Assembly: GCA_027365485.1 (NCBI GenBank)
Contig: DAHXNH010000379.1
Span: 1 to 36,139, forward strand
Direction of reading: 5' to 3'
Origin: Clostridiales bacterium
Lineage (GTDB): Bacteria > Bacillota > Sulfobacillia > Sulfobacillales > Sulfobacillaceae
DNA length: 36,139 nt
The notes beneath the pieces are model-generated. The model saw nothing but the letters and a program-made list of their open reading frames with translations, did no database searches and had not been told where the DNA came from. The number at the start of each line of letters is the position of its first letter. Position 1 is the first letter of the stretch. The translations under genes and the position numbers were made by a program. Shown here one piece after another: positions 15,978-26,249 of this stretch.

Positions 15978-15983
15978 ATTATA
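15978..15983 (-). promoter_or_regulatory. possible -10 box upstream of infA
   Basis: A perfect TATAAT on the minus strand sits in the map-infA gap, about 77 bases before the infA ATG. No good -35 hexamer lies at 16-18 bases, so it is a candidate only. Confidence 0.35.
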
Positions 15984-15990
15984 CCGCATC

Positions 15991-16743
15991 TCACCTCAAC
16001 TGGGTAAGGACCTCGGGACCGTTTTCATCCAAAAAAATCGTGTGCTCAAAATGGCATGACAAACTTCCATCCCGAGTGACCACCGTCCACTCATCGTCCA
16101 ACACCTCGACTTCAAACCCTCCCAAATTCACCATGGGTTCGATTGCGATCGCCAAACCCGCTCGAAGCAAGATCCCCCGACCAGCCGTGCCGTAATTAGG
16201 AACTTGAGGCTCTTCGTGCATCGCGCGTCCAACTCCGTGGCCCACGAAATCCCTCACAACCGAGAACTTATGGCTCTCGATCGTGTTTTGAACTGCCGCC
16301 GAAACATCCCCGAGGTGAGCTCCGACTTTAGCCGCCTTAATTCCTGCCCACAAGGCCGCTTCGGTCACCTCCAGTAATTCTTCGGCGCGTGCGCTAGGCG
16401 CCCCCTCCAAAAAAAGACTCAGCGCCGCATCACCAACAAATCCCTCCACGGTGGCCCCTAAATCTAAACTGACCAGATCCTGTGCTTTCAACTTTAACGA
16501 GCCCGGGATCCCGTGAACCACTTGCTGATTCACCGAGACGCAAACGCTAGCGGGGTACCCCTGATAGCCTTTAAACACGGGCGTACCCCCACGAGCCCGA
16601 ATTTCCCGCTCGGCAATCACGTCGAGCTCTCGGGTGTGCATGCCGGGATGCACCGAAGTTTTCAATATTTCTAAAACCTCGGCCACTACCCGGCCGGCTC
16701 GTCTCATCTTTTCGCGATCGCTCTCGCTTTTTAATTCAATCAT
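15991..16743 (-). CDS. map: methionine aminopeptidase, type I
   Basis: 250 aa; removes the N-terminal methionine from new proteins. Seen: VVHGIPG, the metal-site aspartates in DLGATVEGFVGDAALS, the histidine in GHGVGRAMHEEPQVPN, and the glutamates in IEPMV and near the C terminus (CHFEHTIFL). The ATG at 16741-16743 overlaps the end of adk by eight bases and has AAGGTGAT seven bases upstream; four codons earlier another ATG lacks a site. The adk-map pair inside the spc region is the Firmicute arrangement. Confidence 0.97.
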   Translation of the reverse strand: MIELKSESDREKMRRAGRVVAEVLEILKTSVHPGMHTRELDVIAEREIRARGGTPVFKGYQGYPASVCVSVNQQVVHGIPGSLKLKAQDLVSLDLGATVEGFVGDAALSLFLEGAPSARAEELLEVTEAALWAGIKAAKVGAHLGDVSAAVQNTIESHKFSVVRDFVGHGVGRAMHEEPQVPNYGTAGRGILLRAGLAIAIEPMVNLGGFEVEVLDDEWTVVTRDGSLSCHFEHTIFLDENGPEVLTQLR

Positions 16744-17395
16744 GAGCAGGATCACCTTCCAACCCAGCCAAAATCGCGTCGGTCACGTTATCCACGGGCC
16801 AATTCCCGTCCACCATCATTAGCAGGCCGCGCTCGCTGTAGTAGTTCACCAACGGCGCGGTCTCATCCATATAGACCTCGAGTCGCTTCTTCACGGTTTC
16901 TGGCCGATCATCGTCCCGCTGCACTAACTCCGCCCCGCAGGCATCACAGATGCCGACCACCGCTGGCGGATTAAACACCACATGATAGCTAGCCTTGCAC
17001 ACGGGGCAGGTTCTCCGCCCCGTCAGCCGACGTTCCAACACCAATGGCTCGACATAAATATGAACCACTGCGCGCAAACTCTGCTGCGCTAGGACCAACT
17101 TCGCTTCAAAGTGCTGAGCTTGGGCCACATTCCGAGGAAACCCATCTAAAATGTATCCCGTCTCAGCATCTTCTGCGCCGAGCCGCTCCCATGCCATCGC
17201 CTCGGTCACCTCGTCAGGCACCAATTGACCTTGACTCATAAACCGTTGAGCTGTTTGGCCCAGAGCTGTCCCCTGACTCAAGTTGGCCCGAAAAAGATCC
17301 CCCGTGGACACATGGGGAATGCCGTAGCGGGCGGCCAGGCGATCGGCTTGAGTTCCCTTGCCAGCCCCAGGAGCCCCCAGCATGACTAGACGCAT
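16736..17395 (-). CDS. adk: adenylate kinase (zinc lid form)
   Basis: 219 aa; interconverts AMP + ATP and 2 ADP. The P loop GAPGAGKGTQ lies at residues 7-16, followed by the AMP-binding VSTGDLFR and DGFPRNVAQAQ. The lid has CPVC and CDAC, the four-cysteine zinc site of Gram-positive long-form enzymes. I use the ATG at 17393-17395; a GTG eight codons earlier (17417-17419) overlaps the secY stop and cannot be excluded, since neither has a strong ribosome binding site. Confidence 0.97.
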   Translation of the reverse strand: MRLVMLGAPGAGKGTQADRLAARYGIPHVSTGDLFRANLSQGTALGQTAQRFMSQGQLVPDEVTEAMAWERLGAEDAETGYILDGFPRNVAQAQHFEAKLVLAQQSLRAVVHIYVEPLVLERRLTGRRTCPVCKASYHVVFNPPAVVGICDACGAELVQRDDDRPETVKKRLEVYMDETAPLVNYYSERGLLMMVDGNWPVDNVTDAILAGLEGDPAHD

Positions 17396-17418
17396 GCCTG
17401 CGTCTCTTGGCGTCCCCA

Positions 17419-18711
17419 CTAACTCGGTGTCCGTTTCATAAAGCCCTCATACTGCCGCATCAACATCTGCGCCTGCATCTGTTTCAATGTATCGAGAGCC
17501 ACCCCGACCACAATCAAGAGCGAAGTACCGCCGAAGTACAGGCCATTGATGCCCATCCCCATGGTAATGAAACTGGGGACAATCGACACCAACCCCAAAA
17601 ACAACGCACCCACAAAGGTGAGCCGAGTGCTGACGCGCGTCAAATAATCGGCAGTCGGCTTGCCTGGTCGAATCCCCGGAATATACCCTCCGGCTTTCTT
17701 CATGTTATCGGCGACGTCGTCCACCTTGAATACCACCTGCGTATAGAAGAAGGTAAACAACACCACCAACGTAAACTCAAATCCGATATACAGCGGAGAG
17801 GTGATTCCAAAGTAATGGCTTAGCCACGTGGTCCACGAACCTTTGGCGAAATTCGCGACCGTATAGGGCAAAACCAACAACGAAATGGCGAAAATGACCG
17901 GGATCACCCCCGCCTGATTGACTCTGAGCGGCAGGTGACTAGACTGTCCCTGGTATACCTTGCGCCCGACCACCCGTTTGGGATACTGCACGGGGATGTT
18001 TCGTTGGCCCTCGTTGACCACCACCACGCCCACTATCAGCAACAACGCGATCAACAAAAAGATAATCAGTTTCGGCCAGGTGAGTACGCCTGCGGTCAGG
18101 TACTCAAACAAGTGGTTGACCCCAAAAGGCAAGCGTGAAATGATTCCAAAAAAGACCAGCAAGGAAATCCCATTGCCAATCCCCTTATCGGTAATCTGTT
18201 CGCCGACCCACATCAAAATCACGGTGCCTGTCAACAACATCGCTGCACATAGAATCATTGAGGGGATGGTGTGGTCTATGAACACATATTTCCCGTTCGA
18301 CGAATAGCGATACAGGTAATACGAAATCCCTACCGACTGCAACGTCCCTAAGGCCACACTACCCCACCGAGTCCACGTATTAATCCTTCGCTGCCCTTCT
18401 TCTCCCTCTTTGCTCCATTCTTCCAGGGTGGGCACTACCACGGTCATCAACTGCATGATAATGCTAGCATCGATATAGGGGATAATACTCAGCGCGAAAA
18501 TGGACAAGGTGGCCGTCGCGCCACCGGAGAACAAATTCAACAGCGAAAAAATGCTGGCTTGGCTATTAAACAGGGATTGAATGACACTCGCATTGACCCC
18601 AGGAATAGGAATGTGCGCTCCGACCCGAAAGACCACCAGCATTAATAAGGTGAACCCAATCCGACGACTCAAGTTCGACGCACGAAACGCGTTCACCATG
18701 TTTTGGGCCAC
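17419..18711 (-). CDS. secY: preprotein translocase subunit SecY
   Basis: 430 aa with ten membrane helices, the channel of the Sec translocon. Helix 2 with the plug region (INSLFN/SLLNLFSGGATATLSIFALSIIPYI, about 50-85) and the conserved MQLMTVVVPTLEEWSKEGEEGQRRI loop are diagnostic; GQSSHLPLRVNQAGVIPVIFA marks helix 7. The start is a GTG (18709-18711) whose ribosome binding site GAGGTGAT lies in the last codons of rplO, so the two are coupled. Confidence 0.98.
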   Translation of the reverse strand: MAQNMVNAFRASNLSRRIGFTLLMLVVFRVGAHIPIPGVNASVIQSLFNSQASIFSLLNLFSGGATATLSIFALSIIPYIDASIIMQLMTVVVPTLEEWSKEGEEGQRRINTWTRWGSVALGTLQSVGISYYLYRYSSNGKYVFIDHTIPSMILCAAMLLTGTVILMWVGEQITDKGIGNGISLLVFFGIISRLPFGVNHLFEYLTAGVLTWPKLIIFLLIALLLIVGVVVVNEGQRNIPVQYPKRVVGRKVYQGQSSHLPLRVNQAGVIPVIFAISLLVLPYTVANFAKGSWTTWLSHYFGITSPLYIGFEFTLVVLFTFFYTQVVFKVDDVADNMKKAGGYIPGIRPGKPTADYLTRVSTRLTFVGALFLGLVSIVPSFITMGMGINGLYFGGTSLLIVVGVALDTLKQMQAQMLMRQYEGFMKRTPS

Positions 18712-18712
18712 G

Positions 18713-19150
18713 TCAAATCACCTCGGCGCGCCCTTGGGCAGCCTCAATTTTCGCCACCGCAGACTTGGAAAAGGCCTGAGCCTTCACCACTAACGCTCGA
18801 TCGATCTCGCCATCCCCCAAAATCTTTATCGGTCGGTTTCGCCGCACTAGGCGTTCTGCCTTCAACAGCATCGGCGTCACCTCGGTACCGGCATCAAACC
18901 GATTCAGATCCGCCAGATTGACCACTTCGTACTCGACCCTAAACGGATTGATAAAACCACGCTTGGGCAGCCGTCGCTGCAAGGGCATTTGGCCCCCTTC
19001 AAATCCTCTACGAATCGAGCCACCTGCTCTTGCTTTCTGCCCCTTATGCCCGCGTCCGGCGGTTTTACCCAGACCAGAACCCAGACCCCGCCCACGCCGA
19101 GTCTTCTTTTGGTGCGATCCCGCGGCGGGCTTCAAGTCATGTAGCCTCAT
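18713..19150 (-). CDS. rplO: 50S ribosomal protein L15
   Basis: 145 aa. The Gly/Arg-rich N-terminal extension ([23 protein letters not shown]) that threads into 23S rRNA and the [18 protein letters not shown] segment are diagnostic. Its ATG touches the stop of rpmD, and its end contains the ribosome binding site of secY. Confidence 0.98.
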   Translation of the reverse strand: MRLHDLKPAAGSHQKKTRRGRGLGSGLGKTAGRGHKGQKARAGGSIRRGFEGGQMPLQRRLPKRGFINPFRVEYEVVNLADLNRFDAGTEVTPMLLKAERLVRRNRPIKILGDGEIDRALVVKAQAFSKSAVAKIEAAQGRAEVI

Positions 19151-19347
19151 CAGTTTCCCGTCCCTTCACGAACCTCTTCCATCCGCACCAGGTGGCGCAC
19201 CTTATGCACCATGCCCCGTACGCCGGGGTTGTCTTGGTGTTCTACCGTTCGCCACATCTTCGTCAAGCCCAACATCCTTACGGTATCTTTCTGATCCTGA
19301 GCATAACCGATCGGACTCTTGACCAGCGTTATTCTGAGCCTAGCCAT
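19150..19347 (-). CDS. rpmD: 50S ribosomal protein L30
   Basis: 65 aa. [21 protein letters not shown] and LGLTKM, then [15 protein letters not shown], are the L30 pattern. It overlaps the end of rpsE by eight bases. L30 is missing in some bacteria, but Firmicutes keep it in this place. Confidence 0.97.
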   Translation of the reverse strand: MARLRITLVKSPIGYAQDQKDTVRMLGLTKMWRTVEHQDNPGVRGMVHKVRHLVRMEEVREGTGN

Positions 19348-19867
19348 GATGGCCCCCTTTTAAAATCTGAGAGACACTCCGCCCTCGTAGTTTGGCCACT
19401 TGTTGCACATCGCGCATTTGCCGAAGTCCTTCCATGGTGGCGGCCACCACATTGTTCGGATTGGACGTCCCCAAGGACTTGGTCAACACGTCTTTAATTC
19501 CGCAGGCTTCCAACACGGCCCGCACCGGTCCGCCGGCAATCACGCCAGTACCTTCTCCGGCTGGTTTAATCAGGACACGACCCGCTCCAAACACCCCTAC
19601 CACCGGATGCGGCACCGTGGTTCCTATCCGAGACACATGCACCATGTGCTTCTTGGCGTCTTCGATACCCTTTCGAATCGCTTCCGGAATCTCCGCTGCT
19701 TTGCCCAGGCCGGTTCCGACTCGCCCTGCTTCGTCCCCTACAACCACCAGGGCGCTAAAACTAAACCGACGGCCGCCTTTGACCACTTTCGCCACCCGAT
19801 TGATGGCCACCACTTTTTCCTTCAGTTCGGGCCCCGATTGGGCATCCGAGTGTCCACCTCTAGCCAT
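19340..19867 (-). CDS. rpsE: 30S ribosomal protein S5
   Basis: 175 aa. The double-stranded RNA-binding-like domain ([30 protein letters not shown]) contains the GGR loop region linked to spectinomycin resistance when altered; it looks wild type here. [22 protein letters not shown] follows. S5 acts in decoding accuracy and mRNA entry. Confidence 0.98.
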   Translation of the reverse strand: MARGGHSDAQSGPELKEKVVAINRVAKVVKGGRRFSFSALVVVGDEAGRVGTGLGKAAEIPEAIRKGIEDAKKHMVHVSRIGTTVPHPVVGVFGAGRVLIKPAGEGTGVIAGGPVRAVLEACGIKDVLTKSLGTSNPNNVVAATMEGLRQMRDVQQVAKLRGRSVSQILKGGHHG

Positions 19868-19886
19868 ACGCTCCCCCTAGCTTTAC

Positions 19887-20252
19887 TTAAAAGTCTAATC
19901 CTGCTTCGCGTGCGGCATCTGCTAAAGCGGCCACACGCCCATGATAGCGGTATCCGCCCCGATCAAACACGACTTGGGTCACTCCCTTGGCTCGAGCCCG
20001 CTCAGCCACCAACTGTCCGACCGTCCGCGCCTTGGCCACGGTCAAACGGCCCGGTTCGCTGCGCACACTGGCCTCTAAGGTGGACGCCGCGGCTAGCGTA
20101 TATCCCTTTTCGTCATCAATCACTTGGGCATAAATGTGATCGTTTGACCGGAATACATTCAACCTCGGACGAGCCCCAGTACCCACCACCCGCTTGCGAA
20201 TTCGAAGGTGGCGGCGACGTCGAGCCGCACTACGATCCACTCGTTGATACAC
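19887..20252 (-). CDS. rplR: 50S ribosomal protein L18
   Basis: 121 aa. An Arg-rich N terminus ([15 protein letters not shown]) precedes [20 protein letters not shown] and the C-terminal [24 protein letters not shown], the L18 signature. L18 brings 5S rRNA into the 50S subunit together with L5. The start is a GTG with GTGAGGTG upstream. Confidence 0.98.
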   Translation of the reverse strand: MYQRVDRSAARRRRHLRIRKRVVGTGARPRLNVFRSNDHIYAQVIDDEKGYTLAAASTLEASVRSEPGRLTVAKARTVGQLVAERARAKGVTQVVFDRGGYRYHGRVAALADAAREAGLDF

Positions 20253-20263
20253 GTTCTAGCACC

Positions 20264-20803
20264 TCACTTTTTGCCGGTCTTGCCAACCTTCCGGCGAATG
20301 TGTTCTCCAGCATAATGAATCCCTTTGCCCTTGTACGGTTCCGGCGGCCTCACTCCGCGAATTTCCGCTGCCATGGCTCCAACCAATTCGCGGTCATAGC
20401 CCTTCACGGACAAATGCGTCGGATTGGGCACGTCAAACTCAATACCATCTGGAGCTTCAAACTCTACCGGATGAGAAAATCCCACCGTAAGCACTAACTT
20501 ACTGCCCTGTTTGGACGCCCTGTACCCTACCCCAGCCAGCTCCAAATTTTTTTGAAACCCTGCTGAGACTCCCTCCACCATGTTCGCAATCAGCGTACGG
20601 GACAATCCCCATTGAGCCCGGGCAAATCCACTGTCATCGATGGGCACCACCGTAATCACATTGCCTTCTTGTTCGATCCGCACCTCGGGGCGCAGTTCCC
20701 GGGACAAACTTCCCCGGCTCCCCTTGACCGAGACCCGCTGGCCCTCGATCACGACATCGACCCCGACTGGAATGGTAATTGGCAACTTTCCTATTCGCGA
20801 CAC
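20264..20803 (-). CDS. rplF: 50S ribosomal protein L6
   Basis: 179 aa with two repeated domains. [14 protein letters not shown] opens it, and the second domain ends in the diagnostic [23 protein letters not shown]6 supports the sarcin-ricin loop and factor binding. It lies 15 bases after rpsH. Confidence 0.98.
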   Translation of the reverse strand: MSRIGKLPITIPVGVDVVIEGQRVSVKGSRGSLSRELRPEVRIEQEGNVITVVPIDDSGFARAQWGLSRTLIANMVEGVSAGFQKNLELAGVGYRASKQGSKLVLTVGFSHPVEFEAPDGIEFDVPNPTHLSVKGYDRELVGAMAAEIRGVRPPEPYKGKGIHYAGEHIRRKVGKTGKK

Positions 20804-20818
20804 CTTAACCGCACCTCC

Positions 20819-21211
20819 TTACCAAACGTAGCACAATACCTCGCCACCAATGTGTTCTTCGCGCGCTTGCTTTTCGGTCATCACTCCACGCGACGTCGAC
20901 AAAATCGCGATGCCGAGCCCTCCCAACACGCGCGGCAATTCGTCTAGCCCGGCGTATACTCGAAGGCCTGGCCGACTAATCCTCCGTAATCCGGAAATCA
21001 CTTTCTCCCGATTGGCCCCATACTTTAAATACAAGCGCAAAGTCCCTCGGTGCGCATCCTCTAGTAACTCGACGTCCCGAATAAAGCCTTCCTCGCGCAA
21101 GATTCGGGCCAACTCCCGCTTCATCTTCGATGAAGGCACGTCCACATGCTCTCGATAGACCACGTTCGCATTGCGAATTCGGGTCAACATATCCGAAATC
21201 GGATCAGTCAC
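20819..21211 (-). CDS. rpsH: 30S ribosomal protein S8
   Basis: 130 aa. [29 protein letters not shown] and the C-terminal [28 protein letters not shown] identify S8, which binds the central domain of 16S rRNA. In E. coli it regulates the spc operon from a site in the rplE leader; I see no matching structure here. Confidence 0.98.
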   Translation of the reverse strand: MTDPISDMLTRIRNANVVYREHVDVPSSKMKRELARILREEGFIRDVELLEDAHRGTLRLYLKYGANREKVISGLRRISRPGLRVYAGLDELPRVLGGLGIAILSTSRGVMTEKQAREEHIGGEVLCYVW

Positions 21212-21241
21212 AATATCCTCCTTCCAAGATTACCCGGTCTC

Positions 21242-21427
21242 TTACCAACTGGCTTTTCTGACCCCAGGTATTTCTCCGCGATGCGCCATCGTTCTAAAAC
21301 ACAAGCGACATAGACCAAAATCTCGAATGTATCCGTGCGGCCGACCGCACATCTGGCAACGATGGTAGGTCCGCACTTTAAATTTCGGTGTGCGCTTCGC
21401 CTTGGCAATCATTGATTTTTTAGCCAC
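21242..21427 (-). CDS. rpsN: 30S ribosomal protein S14, zinc-binding type Z
   Basis: 61 aa, the short zinc form of S14. CQMC and CRLC spaced by twelve residues make the zinc site. The start is the GTG at 21425-21427, with AAAGGAGG six bases upstream; the frame extends ten codons further but without a site. The type Z form in the spc operon is usual for Firmicutes and other Gram-positives. Confidence 0.98.
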   Translation of the reverse strand: MAKKSMIAKAKRTPKFKVRTYHRCQMCGRPHGYIRDFGLCRLCFRTMAHRGEIPGVRKASW

Positions 21428-21443
21428 AATCCACCTCCTTTGA

Positions 21444-21998
21444 CTACCGTCCTTCAACCAAAGGCAACCCCATCAGACTAAGCAGCGCTTTGGCTTCCTC
21501 ATCTGTTTGGGCACTGGTGACGATGGTGATGTCCATACCGCGCAGCTTATCCACTTTGTCGTAATCAATCTCCGGAAAAATGATTTGCTCACGTACACCC
21601 AAGCTATAACTTCCACGGCCGTCAAACCCACGCGAGGACAACCCGCGAAAGTCTCGCACTCGCGGCAGCGCCATATAAAACAATTTTTCGACGAAGTCGT
21701 ACATGCGTTGGCCTCGAAGCGTGACCTTAGCTCCAATCGGCATGCCCGCCCGCAACTTGAACGACGCAATCGACCGCTTGGCCCGAGTCACCGCTGGCCG
21801 CTGGCCCGTAATCAGAGCCAGGTCACCTACGGCCGAATCCATCGCCTTGGAGTTTGCCACCGCTTCTCCAACGCCCATGTTGACCACAATTTTAACCACT
21901 TTGGGTACTTCCATCCGATTCTTATAATGGAACCGCTCCATCAGATTCGGTACGATTTCTTGTTCATACCGTTCCTTAAGCGCTGATTCGATCGCCAT
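21444..21998 (-). CDS. rplE: 50S ribosomal protein L5
   Basis: 184 aa. [23 protein letters not shown] and [21 protein letters not shown] are diagnostic, and the P-site loop and C-terminal [22 protein letters not shown] are complete. It binds 5S rRNA with L18. The ATG at 21996-21998 is preceded by GAGGGG; the upstream frame extension lies in the end of rplX. Confidence 0.98.
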   Translation of the reverse strand: MAIESALKERYEQEIVPNLMERFHYKNRMEVPKVVKIVVNMGVGEAVANSKAMDSAVGDLALITGQRPAVTRAKRSIASFKLRAGMPIGAKVTLRGQRMYDFVEKLFYMALPRVRDFRGLSSRGFDGRGSYSLGVREQIIFPEIDYDKVDKLRGMDITIVTSAQTDEEAKALLSLMGLPLVEGR

Positions 21999-22033
21999 TT
22001 TCGCCCCTCTTTCGCCTGGCTCCGTGCGGCTGC

Positions 22034-22345
22034 TTAATCTAGCGTCGCTCCGCAACGCTTGCAATACCGAACTTTGGTGCCGTCATCCAAAAACTTCCTA
22101 CCTACGCGGGTCGGCCGATCACACGATTTACAGACCAACATCACGTTGGAGACGTGCATCGGCGCCTCCATGGTCACGATGCCCCCATCGGGGTACTCCT
22201 CGGATGGCTTTTGGTGCCGTTTCATCAAATTCACCTTCTCAACCACCACACGGTCCCGCTTTGGAATGGACAAAATGATTTGCCCACGCTTGCCCCGGTC
22301 CCGTCCGGTTAACACATAAACCGTATCGCCCTTCCGTACGTGCAT
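22034..22345 (-). CDS. rplX: 50S ribosomal protein L24 with a zinc-ribbon-like C terminus
   Basis: 103 aa. The KOW motif ([21 protein letters not shown]) and [24 protein letters not shown] mark L24, an assembly initiator at the tunnel exit. The C-terminal part has CKSC and CKRC, a four-cysteine pair seen in many but not all bacterial L24. The ATG at 22343-22345 has AAGGAGG seven bases upstream; the GTG two codons earlier is too close to that site. Confidence 0.97.
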   Translation of the reverse strand: MHVRKGDTVYVLTGRDRGKRGQIILSIPKRDRVVVEKVNLMKRHQKPSEEYPDGGIVTMEAPMHVSNVMLVCKSCDRPTRVGRKFLDDGTKVRYCKRCGATLD

Positions 22346-22367
22346 GGCCACCCCTCCTTCCCCCGGT

Positions 22368-22739
22368 TTAAAGAACCTCTGGCGCTAACGAGACGATTTT
22401 CATGTAGTCCCGCTCTCTCAACTCCCGCGCCACTGGCCCAAAAATACGAGTCCCACGGGGCTCATGTTCGTCTCCTCGCAATATCACCGCTGCATTTTCG
22501 TCAAATCGTATATACGAACCATCCGCGCGCCGTTTGCCACTTCTCGTCCGAACAATCACCGCTTTGACCACGTCGCCTTTTTTGACCATCCCACCCGGCG
22601 CCGCCTGTTTGACCGACGCCACAATGATATCGCCAATATTGCCGTAACGGCGAAATGACCCTCCTAACACTCGGATGCACATCAGTTCTTTGGCCCCGGT
22701 ATTATCAGCGACATTCACCCGGGTCTGCGTTTGAATCAC
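22368..22739 (-). CDS. rplN: 50S ribosomal protein L14
   Basis: 123 aa. [23 protein letters not shown] and [26 protein letters not shown] are diagnostic for L14, which bridges the subunits and binds the silencing factor RsfS. The start is a GTG (22737-22739) preceded by GAGGAGGGG. Confidence 0.98.
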   Translation of the reverse strand: MIQTQTRVNVADNTGAKELMCIRVLGGSFRRYGNIGDIIVASVKQAAPGGMVKKGDVVKAVIVRTRSGKRRADGSYIRFDENAAVILRGDEHEPRGTRIFGPVARELRERDYMKIVSLAPEVL

Positions 22740-22781
22740 TTGGTTCCCCTCCTCTCTCCCTCAATCTACCGATAGGGGACA

Positions 22782-23042
22782 TTACACCTCAGCCTTGCGG
22801 ACTATTTGAATAACCCGCCAACGCTTCTCTTTAGACAACGGCCGCGTCTCCTCAATGCGCACCACATCGCCAGCTCGGCACTGATTGGTTTCGTCATGGG
22901 CTTTATAACGCTTCGTGCGCCGCATCCGACGCCCATAGATTGGGTGACGGACGACCGATTCCACCGCTACTACCACCGTCTTCTGCATCTTGTCACTCAC
23001 CACTTTACCTTCGCGAACCTTACGGTTTTGTGCATGTTCCAT
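22782..23042 (-). CDS. rpsQ: 30S ribosomal protein S17
   Basis: 86 aa, the usual size. [55 protein letters not shown] are the S17 pattern. Two in-frame ATGs lie two codons apart: AAGGAGG abuts the first (23046-23048) and stands six bases before the second (23040-23042), so I take the second. The longer frame beginning inside rpmC has no ribosome binding site. Confidence 0.97.
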   Translation of the reverse strand: MEHAQNRKVREGKVVSDKMQKTVVVAVESVVRHPIYGRRMRRTKRYKAHDETNQCRAGDVVRIEETRPLSKEKRWRVIQIVRKAEV

Positions 23043-23085
23043 CTTCATCCTCCTTTGCCGATGACGTTCAGGGTCAAATCTTCGC

Positions 23086-23292
23086 CTATTCTCCTTCAGC
23101 CGCGCTATACGCCCGTTCCGAAAGAATCGTGTGCACCCTGGCAATATCTTTCTTGACCTGACGAATCCGCATCGGATTTTCTAACGCAGCCGTGGCCAAT
23201 TGGAAGCGCAAGCGAAACAGCTCTTCTTTCAGGCTTTTCAATTTGGCGTCCAACTCGACTTCGTCGAGATCTCGAATTTCCTTAGCCTTCAT
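23086..23292 (-). CDS. rpmC: 50S ribosomal protein L29
   Basis: 68 aa, two antiparallel helices. [32 protein letters not shown] and [20 protein letters not shown] are diagnostic. L29 sits at the tunnel exit with L23 and helps dock the trigger factor and SRP. Its start overlaps the end of rplP by 11 bases. Confidence 0.97.
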   Translation of the reverse strand: MKAKEIRDLDEVELDAKLKSLKEELFRLRFQLATAALENPMRIRQVKKDIARVHTILSERAYSAAEGE

Positions 23293-23716
23293 CGGCAGCC
23301 ACCTCCAACTGTTCCCGCTTCACAAATCGGGTACGAATCGGCAACTTATGCCCCGCCAAACGCATCGCTTCCCGAGCCACGTCTTCCGGCACGCCCGCCA
23401 ACTCGAACATCACTCGTTGCGGTTTCACCACCGCCACCCAGAATTCCACGTTGCCTTTACCACTGCCCATCCGCGTTTCCGCCGGTTTCTTGGTGGCCGG
23501 CTTGTCAGGGAAAATCGTAATCCATACCTGACCGCCACGACGAATGTAACGAGTCAAGGCTACCCGCGCTGCTTCGATTTGACGGTCCGTAATCCACGCC
23601 GGCTCCAGCGCCTGCAACCCGTATTCTCCAAAGACCACTTTATTACCACGATGCGCGGTCCCTTTCATCCGGCCTCGGTGCTGCTTGCGAAACTTCGTCC
23701 GCTTGGGCGCCAACAT
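23282..23716 (-). CDS. rplP: 50S ribosomal protein L16
   Basis: 144 aa. [21 protein letters not shown] and [34 protein letters not shown] are standard; the latter loop approaches the A-site tRNA. It begins two bases after the rpsC stop. Confidence 0.98.
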   Translation of the reverse strand: MLAPKRTKFRKQHRGRMKGTAHRGNKVVFGEYGLQALEPAWITDRQIEAARVALTRYIRRGGQVWITIFPDKPATKKPAETRMGSGKGNVEFWVAVVKPQRVMFELAGVPEDVAREAMRLAGHKLPIRTRFVKREQLEVAADEG

Positions 23717-23718
23717 GC

Positions 23719-24393
23719 TTAACGACCTCCCTCATTAACCGCCTGCGGGCGCTTTCTCAGACCCGGCAGAATTTGACCTTTGTTGATCCACACCTTGACC
23801 CCGATCACGCCATACGTGGTATGGGCTTCAGCAAACCCGTAATCAATATCGGCACGAAGGGTATGCAAAGGAATCGATCCTTCCCAAGTCCACTCCCGAC
23901 GCGCGATTTCCGCCCCACCGAGACGCCCGCTTACCATAATTTTGATGCCTTTGGCGCCTTGGCGCATAGCCCGCTGCACCGATTGCTTCATGGCTCGCTT
24001 AAAGGCAATCCGCTTTTCCAACTGACTGGCCACCGACTCGGCCACTAACTGGGCGTCCGTTTCCGGACTCTTGATTTCTTGAATATTGAGGTCGACTTGC
24101 TTGCCGCTAATCGCCGCCAACTCTTTACGCAACGATTCGACGCCTACTCCACCTTTCCCGATAACCATCCCCGGTTTCCCGGTGTGCACCCACACCCTTA
24201 ACCGATTCGAAGTACCCCGTTCAATTTCAATCCGGGAAATGCCCGCCCCATAATGGCGACGCTTAATAAAGCGACGAATGCGAAAATCTTCGTTCAGTAG
24301 GCCCGGAGTGGTGGCTCGAGTGCCGAACCAGCGCGAATCCCAATCCCGCACCACACCGAGTCTGAATCCCTTAGGATTAACTTTCTGACCCAC
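23719..24393 (-). CDS. rpsC: 30S ribosomal protein S3
   Basis: 224 aa. [22 protein letters not shown] opens it, the KH domain has [18 protein letters not shown] (about 75-92), and GLRKRPQAV ends the second conserved domain. S3 lines the mRNA entry tunnel and has helicase activity with S4 and S5. Confidence 0.98.
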   Translation of the reverse strand: MGQKVNPKGFRLGVVRDWDSRWFGTRATTPGLLNEDFRIRRFIKRRHYGAGISRIEIERGTSNRLRVWVHTGKPGMVIGKGGVGVESLRKELAAISGKQVDLNIQEIKSPETDAQLVAESVASQLEKRIAFKRAMKQSVQRAMRQGAKGIKIMVSGRLGGAEIARREWTWEGSIPLHTLRADIDYGFAEAHTTYGVIGVKVWINKGQILPGLRKRPQAVNEGGR

Positions 24394-24412
24394 GATTTCC
24401 CCCCTTTTTTAG

Positions 24413-24775
24413 TTAACTTCCGTGGCGCTGTCGCAAAACGACCGAAACATGGCTGGTCCGTTTTAGAATCGCAAAAGCCTGCCCACGACTCCGTGGGTGG
24501 ATCCGTTTCAAGGTGGGCCCGCCATCCACCCAAATAGCATGAATGTACAAGTCCCTTGGATCCATCTCAAAATTGTGGTAAGCGTTAGCCGCCGCGCTCT
24601 TCAGCAACTTGGCTAAGATTCCCGATGCCCGCTTGGGAGTGTGGCGCAAGATGGCCTCCGCATTCCGTAAATCCTTGCCCCGCACCAAGTCGGCGACTAT
24701 CCGGACCTTGCGCGGCGCGATCCGAACCTGGCGCACATACGCCCTTGCCTCTAACACCTCTTGTGCTTCTGCCAT
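24413..24775 (-). CDS. rplV: 50S ribosomal protein L22
   Basis: 120 aa. EARAYVRQVRIAPRKVRIVADLVRGK and the extended hairpin VDGGPTLKRIHPRSRGQAFAILKRTSH are typical. The hairpin reaches the exit tunnel, where deletions give macrolide resistance; here it is of normal length. Confidence 0.98.
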   Translation of the reverse strand: MAEAQEVLEARAYVRQVRIAPRKVRIVADLVRGKDLRNAEAILRHTPKRASGILAKLLKSAAANAYHNFEMDPRDLYIHAIWVDGGPTLKRIHPRSRGQAFAILKRTSHVSVVLRQRHGS

Positions 24776-24787
24776 TTCCTTCTCCCC

Positions 24788-25072
24788 TTACTTGAGCGAC
24801 GTCGAGCGCTCGGTGTGATCCCCGTGCCCCCTGAACGTACGCGTCGGTGCAAACTCACCCAATTTGTGGCCGACCATCTCTTCATTCACGTAGATCGGCA
24901 CGTGACGCCGCCCATCATGAACCGCAATGGTATGCCCCACCATCTCGGGACTGATGGTAGACGCACGCGCCCAGGTTCGAATCACCCGTTTTTGGCTGTT
25001 CTGATTCTGAGCCTCGACCTTCTTTAGCAATTTCTCGTCGATGTACGGCCCCTTTTTTACTGAACGTCCCAC
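24788..25072 (-). CDS. rpsS: 30S ribosomal protein S19
   Basis: 94 aa. [19 protein letters not shown] and the conserved [17 protein letters not shown] identify S19, a head protein that contacts S13 and the A-site tRNA. It lies 41 bases after rplB. Confidence 0.98.
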   Translation of the reverse strand: MGRSVKKGPYIDEKLLKKVEAQNQNSQKRVIRTWARASTISPEMVGHTIAVHDGRRHVPIYVNEEMVGHKLGEFAPTRTFRGHGDHTERSTSLK

Positions 25073-25113
25073 GCCCTACCTCCTTCCTTGTCGGCTCGTT
25101 GAGCCCAACCCCA

Positions 25114-25944
25114 CTACTTGGTCCGCCGTCGCACAATCAGCCGGCTCGACGCTTTGTGCCTCTTTCGGGTTTTCACCCCAAGCGCCGGCTTGCCCCACGG
25201 CGTGACCGGATGCTTGCGACCAATCGGTGACTTGCCTTCACCACCACCATGGGGATGGTCTATCGGATTCATCGCGACACCGCGCACCGATGGCCTTCTA
25301 CCCATCCAGCGGCTCCGTCCTGCCTTACCTAACGAAATGTTTTCGTGCTCCGCATTGCCGACTTGACCAATGGTCGCCCGGCAGGCTATGGGCACCTGCC
25401 GCAACTCGCTTGAGGGCAGCCGCAACAGCGCATACTTCCCCTCTTTGGCCGCCAATTGAATTTGTACTCCTGCCGAGCGTCCGAGCTGGGCCCCCTTGCC
25501 GGGCAACATCTCGACCGCATGGATAATCGTGCCCACAGGAATATTCGACAACGCTAGGGCATTGCCGGGCTTAATGTCTGCGCTCGCGCCAGACATGATC
25601 CGATCATTCACCTTCAGTCCAGCGGGTGCCAAAATGTAGCGCTTTTCCCCATCTTCATACTGCACCAAGGCAATCCGCGCGGTTCGAAAGGGATCATATT
25701 CTATGGCCAACACGTCGGCAAACATTCCATCTTTGTTGCGGTGAAAGTCAATCGTCCGATAGCGGCGCTTGGTCCCCCCGCCTCGGTGGCGGGTCGTAAT
25801 CCGCCCATAATTGTTGCGACCGGCTTTTCGGTGCCAACCCTGGGTCAGGGCCTTTTCCGGAGTGCGCTTGGTGATTTCCTCAAAACTGGCTATCGTCATT
25901 TGGCGAACCCCAGGTGAGGTCGGCTTCATTTTGCGAACCGGCAT
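25114..25944 (-). CDS. rplB: 50S ribosomal protein L2
   Basis: 276 aa. [39 protein letters not shown] and the C-terminal [22 protein letters not shown] contain the conserved His needed for peptidyl-transferase structure. The ATG at 25942-25944 follows GGGAGGGG; the frame runs 44 codons further upstream through rplW but without a site. Confidence 0.98.
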   Translation of the reverse strand: MPVRKMKPTSPGVRQMTIASFEEITKRTPEKALTQGWHRKAGRNNYGRITTRHRGGGTKRRYRTIDFHRNKDGMFADVLAIEYDPFRTARIALVQYEDGEKRYILAPAGLKVNDRIMSGASADIKPGNALALSNIPVGTIIHAVEMLPGKGAQLGRSAGVQIQLAAKEGKYALLRLPSSELRQVPIACRATIGQVGNAEHENISLGKAGRSRWMGRRPSVRGVAMNPIDHPHGGGEGKSPIGRKHPVTPWGKPALGVKTRKRHKASSRLIVRRRTK

Positions 25945-25958
25945 ATTCTCTCCCCTCC

Positions 25959-26249
25959 CTATACGTTGGTAAAGATTTCGATCGAATCCCCGGCCGCCAA
26001 CGTTACGATGGCCTTCTTGCGGTCCGGCGTGCGTCCTGAGGTCTGTCCCCGGCGGCGTATCTTTCCACGCCGCCACAACGTATTCACCTTGGTTACCCGC
26101 ACATGGAAGATTTCTTCAACGGCATCCCGAATCTCCACCTTATTGGCTCGCCTGTCTACCTCAAAAGTGTATTTGTTGAACTGCAAGGCATCCGTCGCCG
26201 CTTCGGTAATGAGTGGCCGAATGATGACATCATAGGGCGATTTACTCAT
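25959..26249 (-). CDS. rplW: 50S ribosomal protein L23
   Basis: 96 aa. [40 protein letters not shown] is diagnostic; the exposed loop at the tunnel exit is the docking site for trigger factor and SRP. The ATG overlaps the rplD stop (ATGA). Confidence 0.97.
   Translation of the reverse strand: MSKSPYDVIIRPLITEAATDALQFNKYTFEVDRRANKVEIRDAVEEIFHVRVTKVNTLWRRGKIRRRGQTSGRTPDRKKAIVTLAAGDSIEIFTNV

Noticed and set aside
19400-20497. Plus-strand frame of 365 codons across rpsE, rplR and rplF
   Set aside because: Three conserved ribosomal proteins occupy the minus strand here; the long open plus frame is a codon-bias effect.
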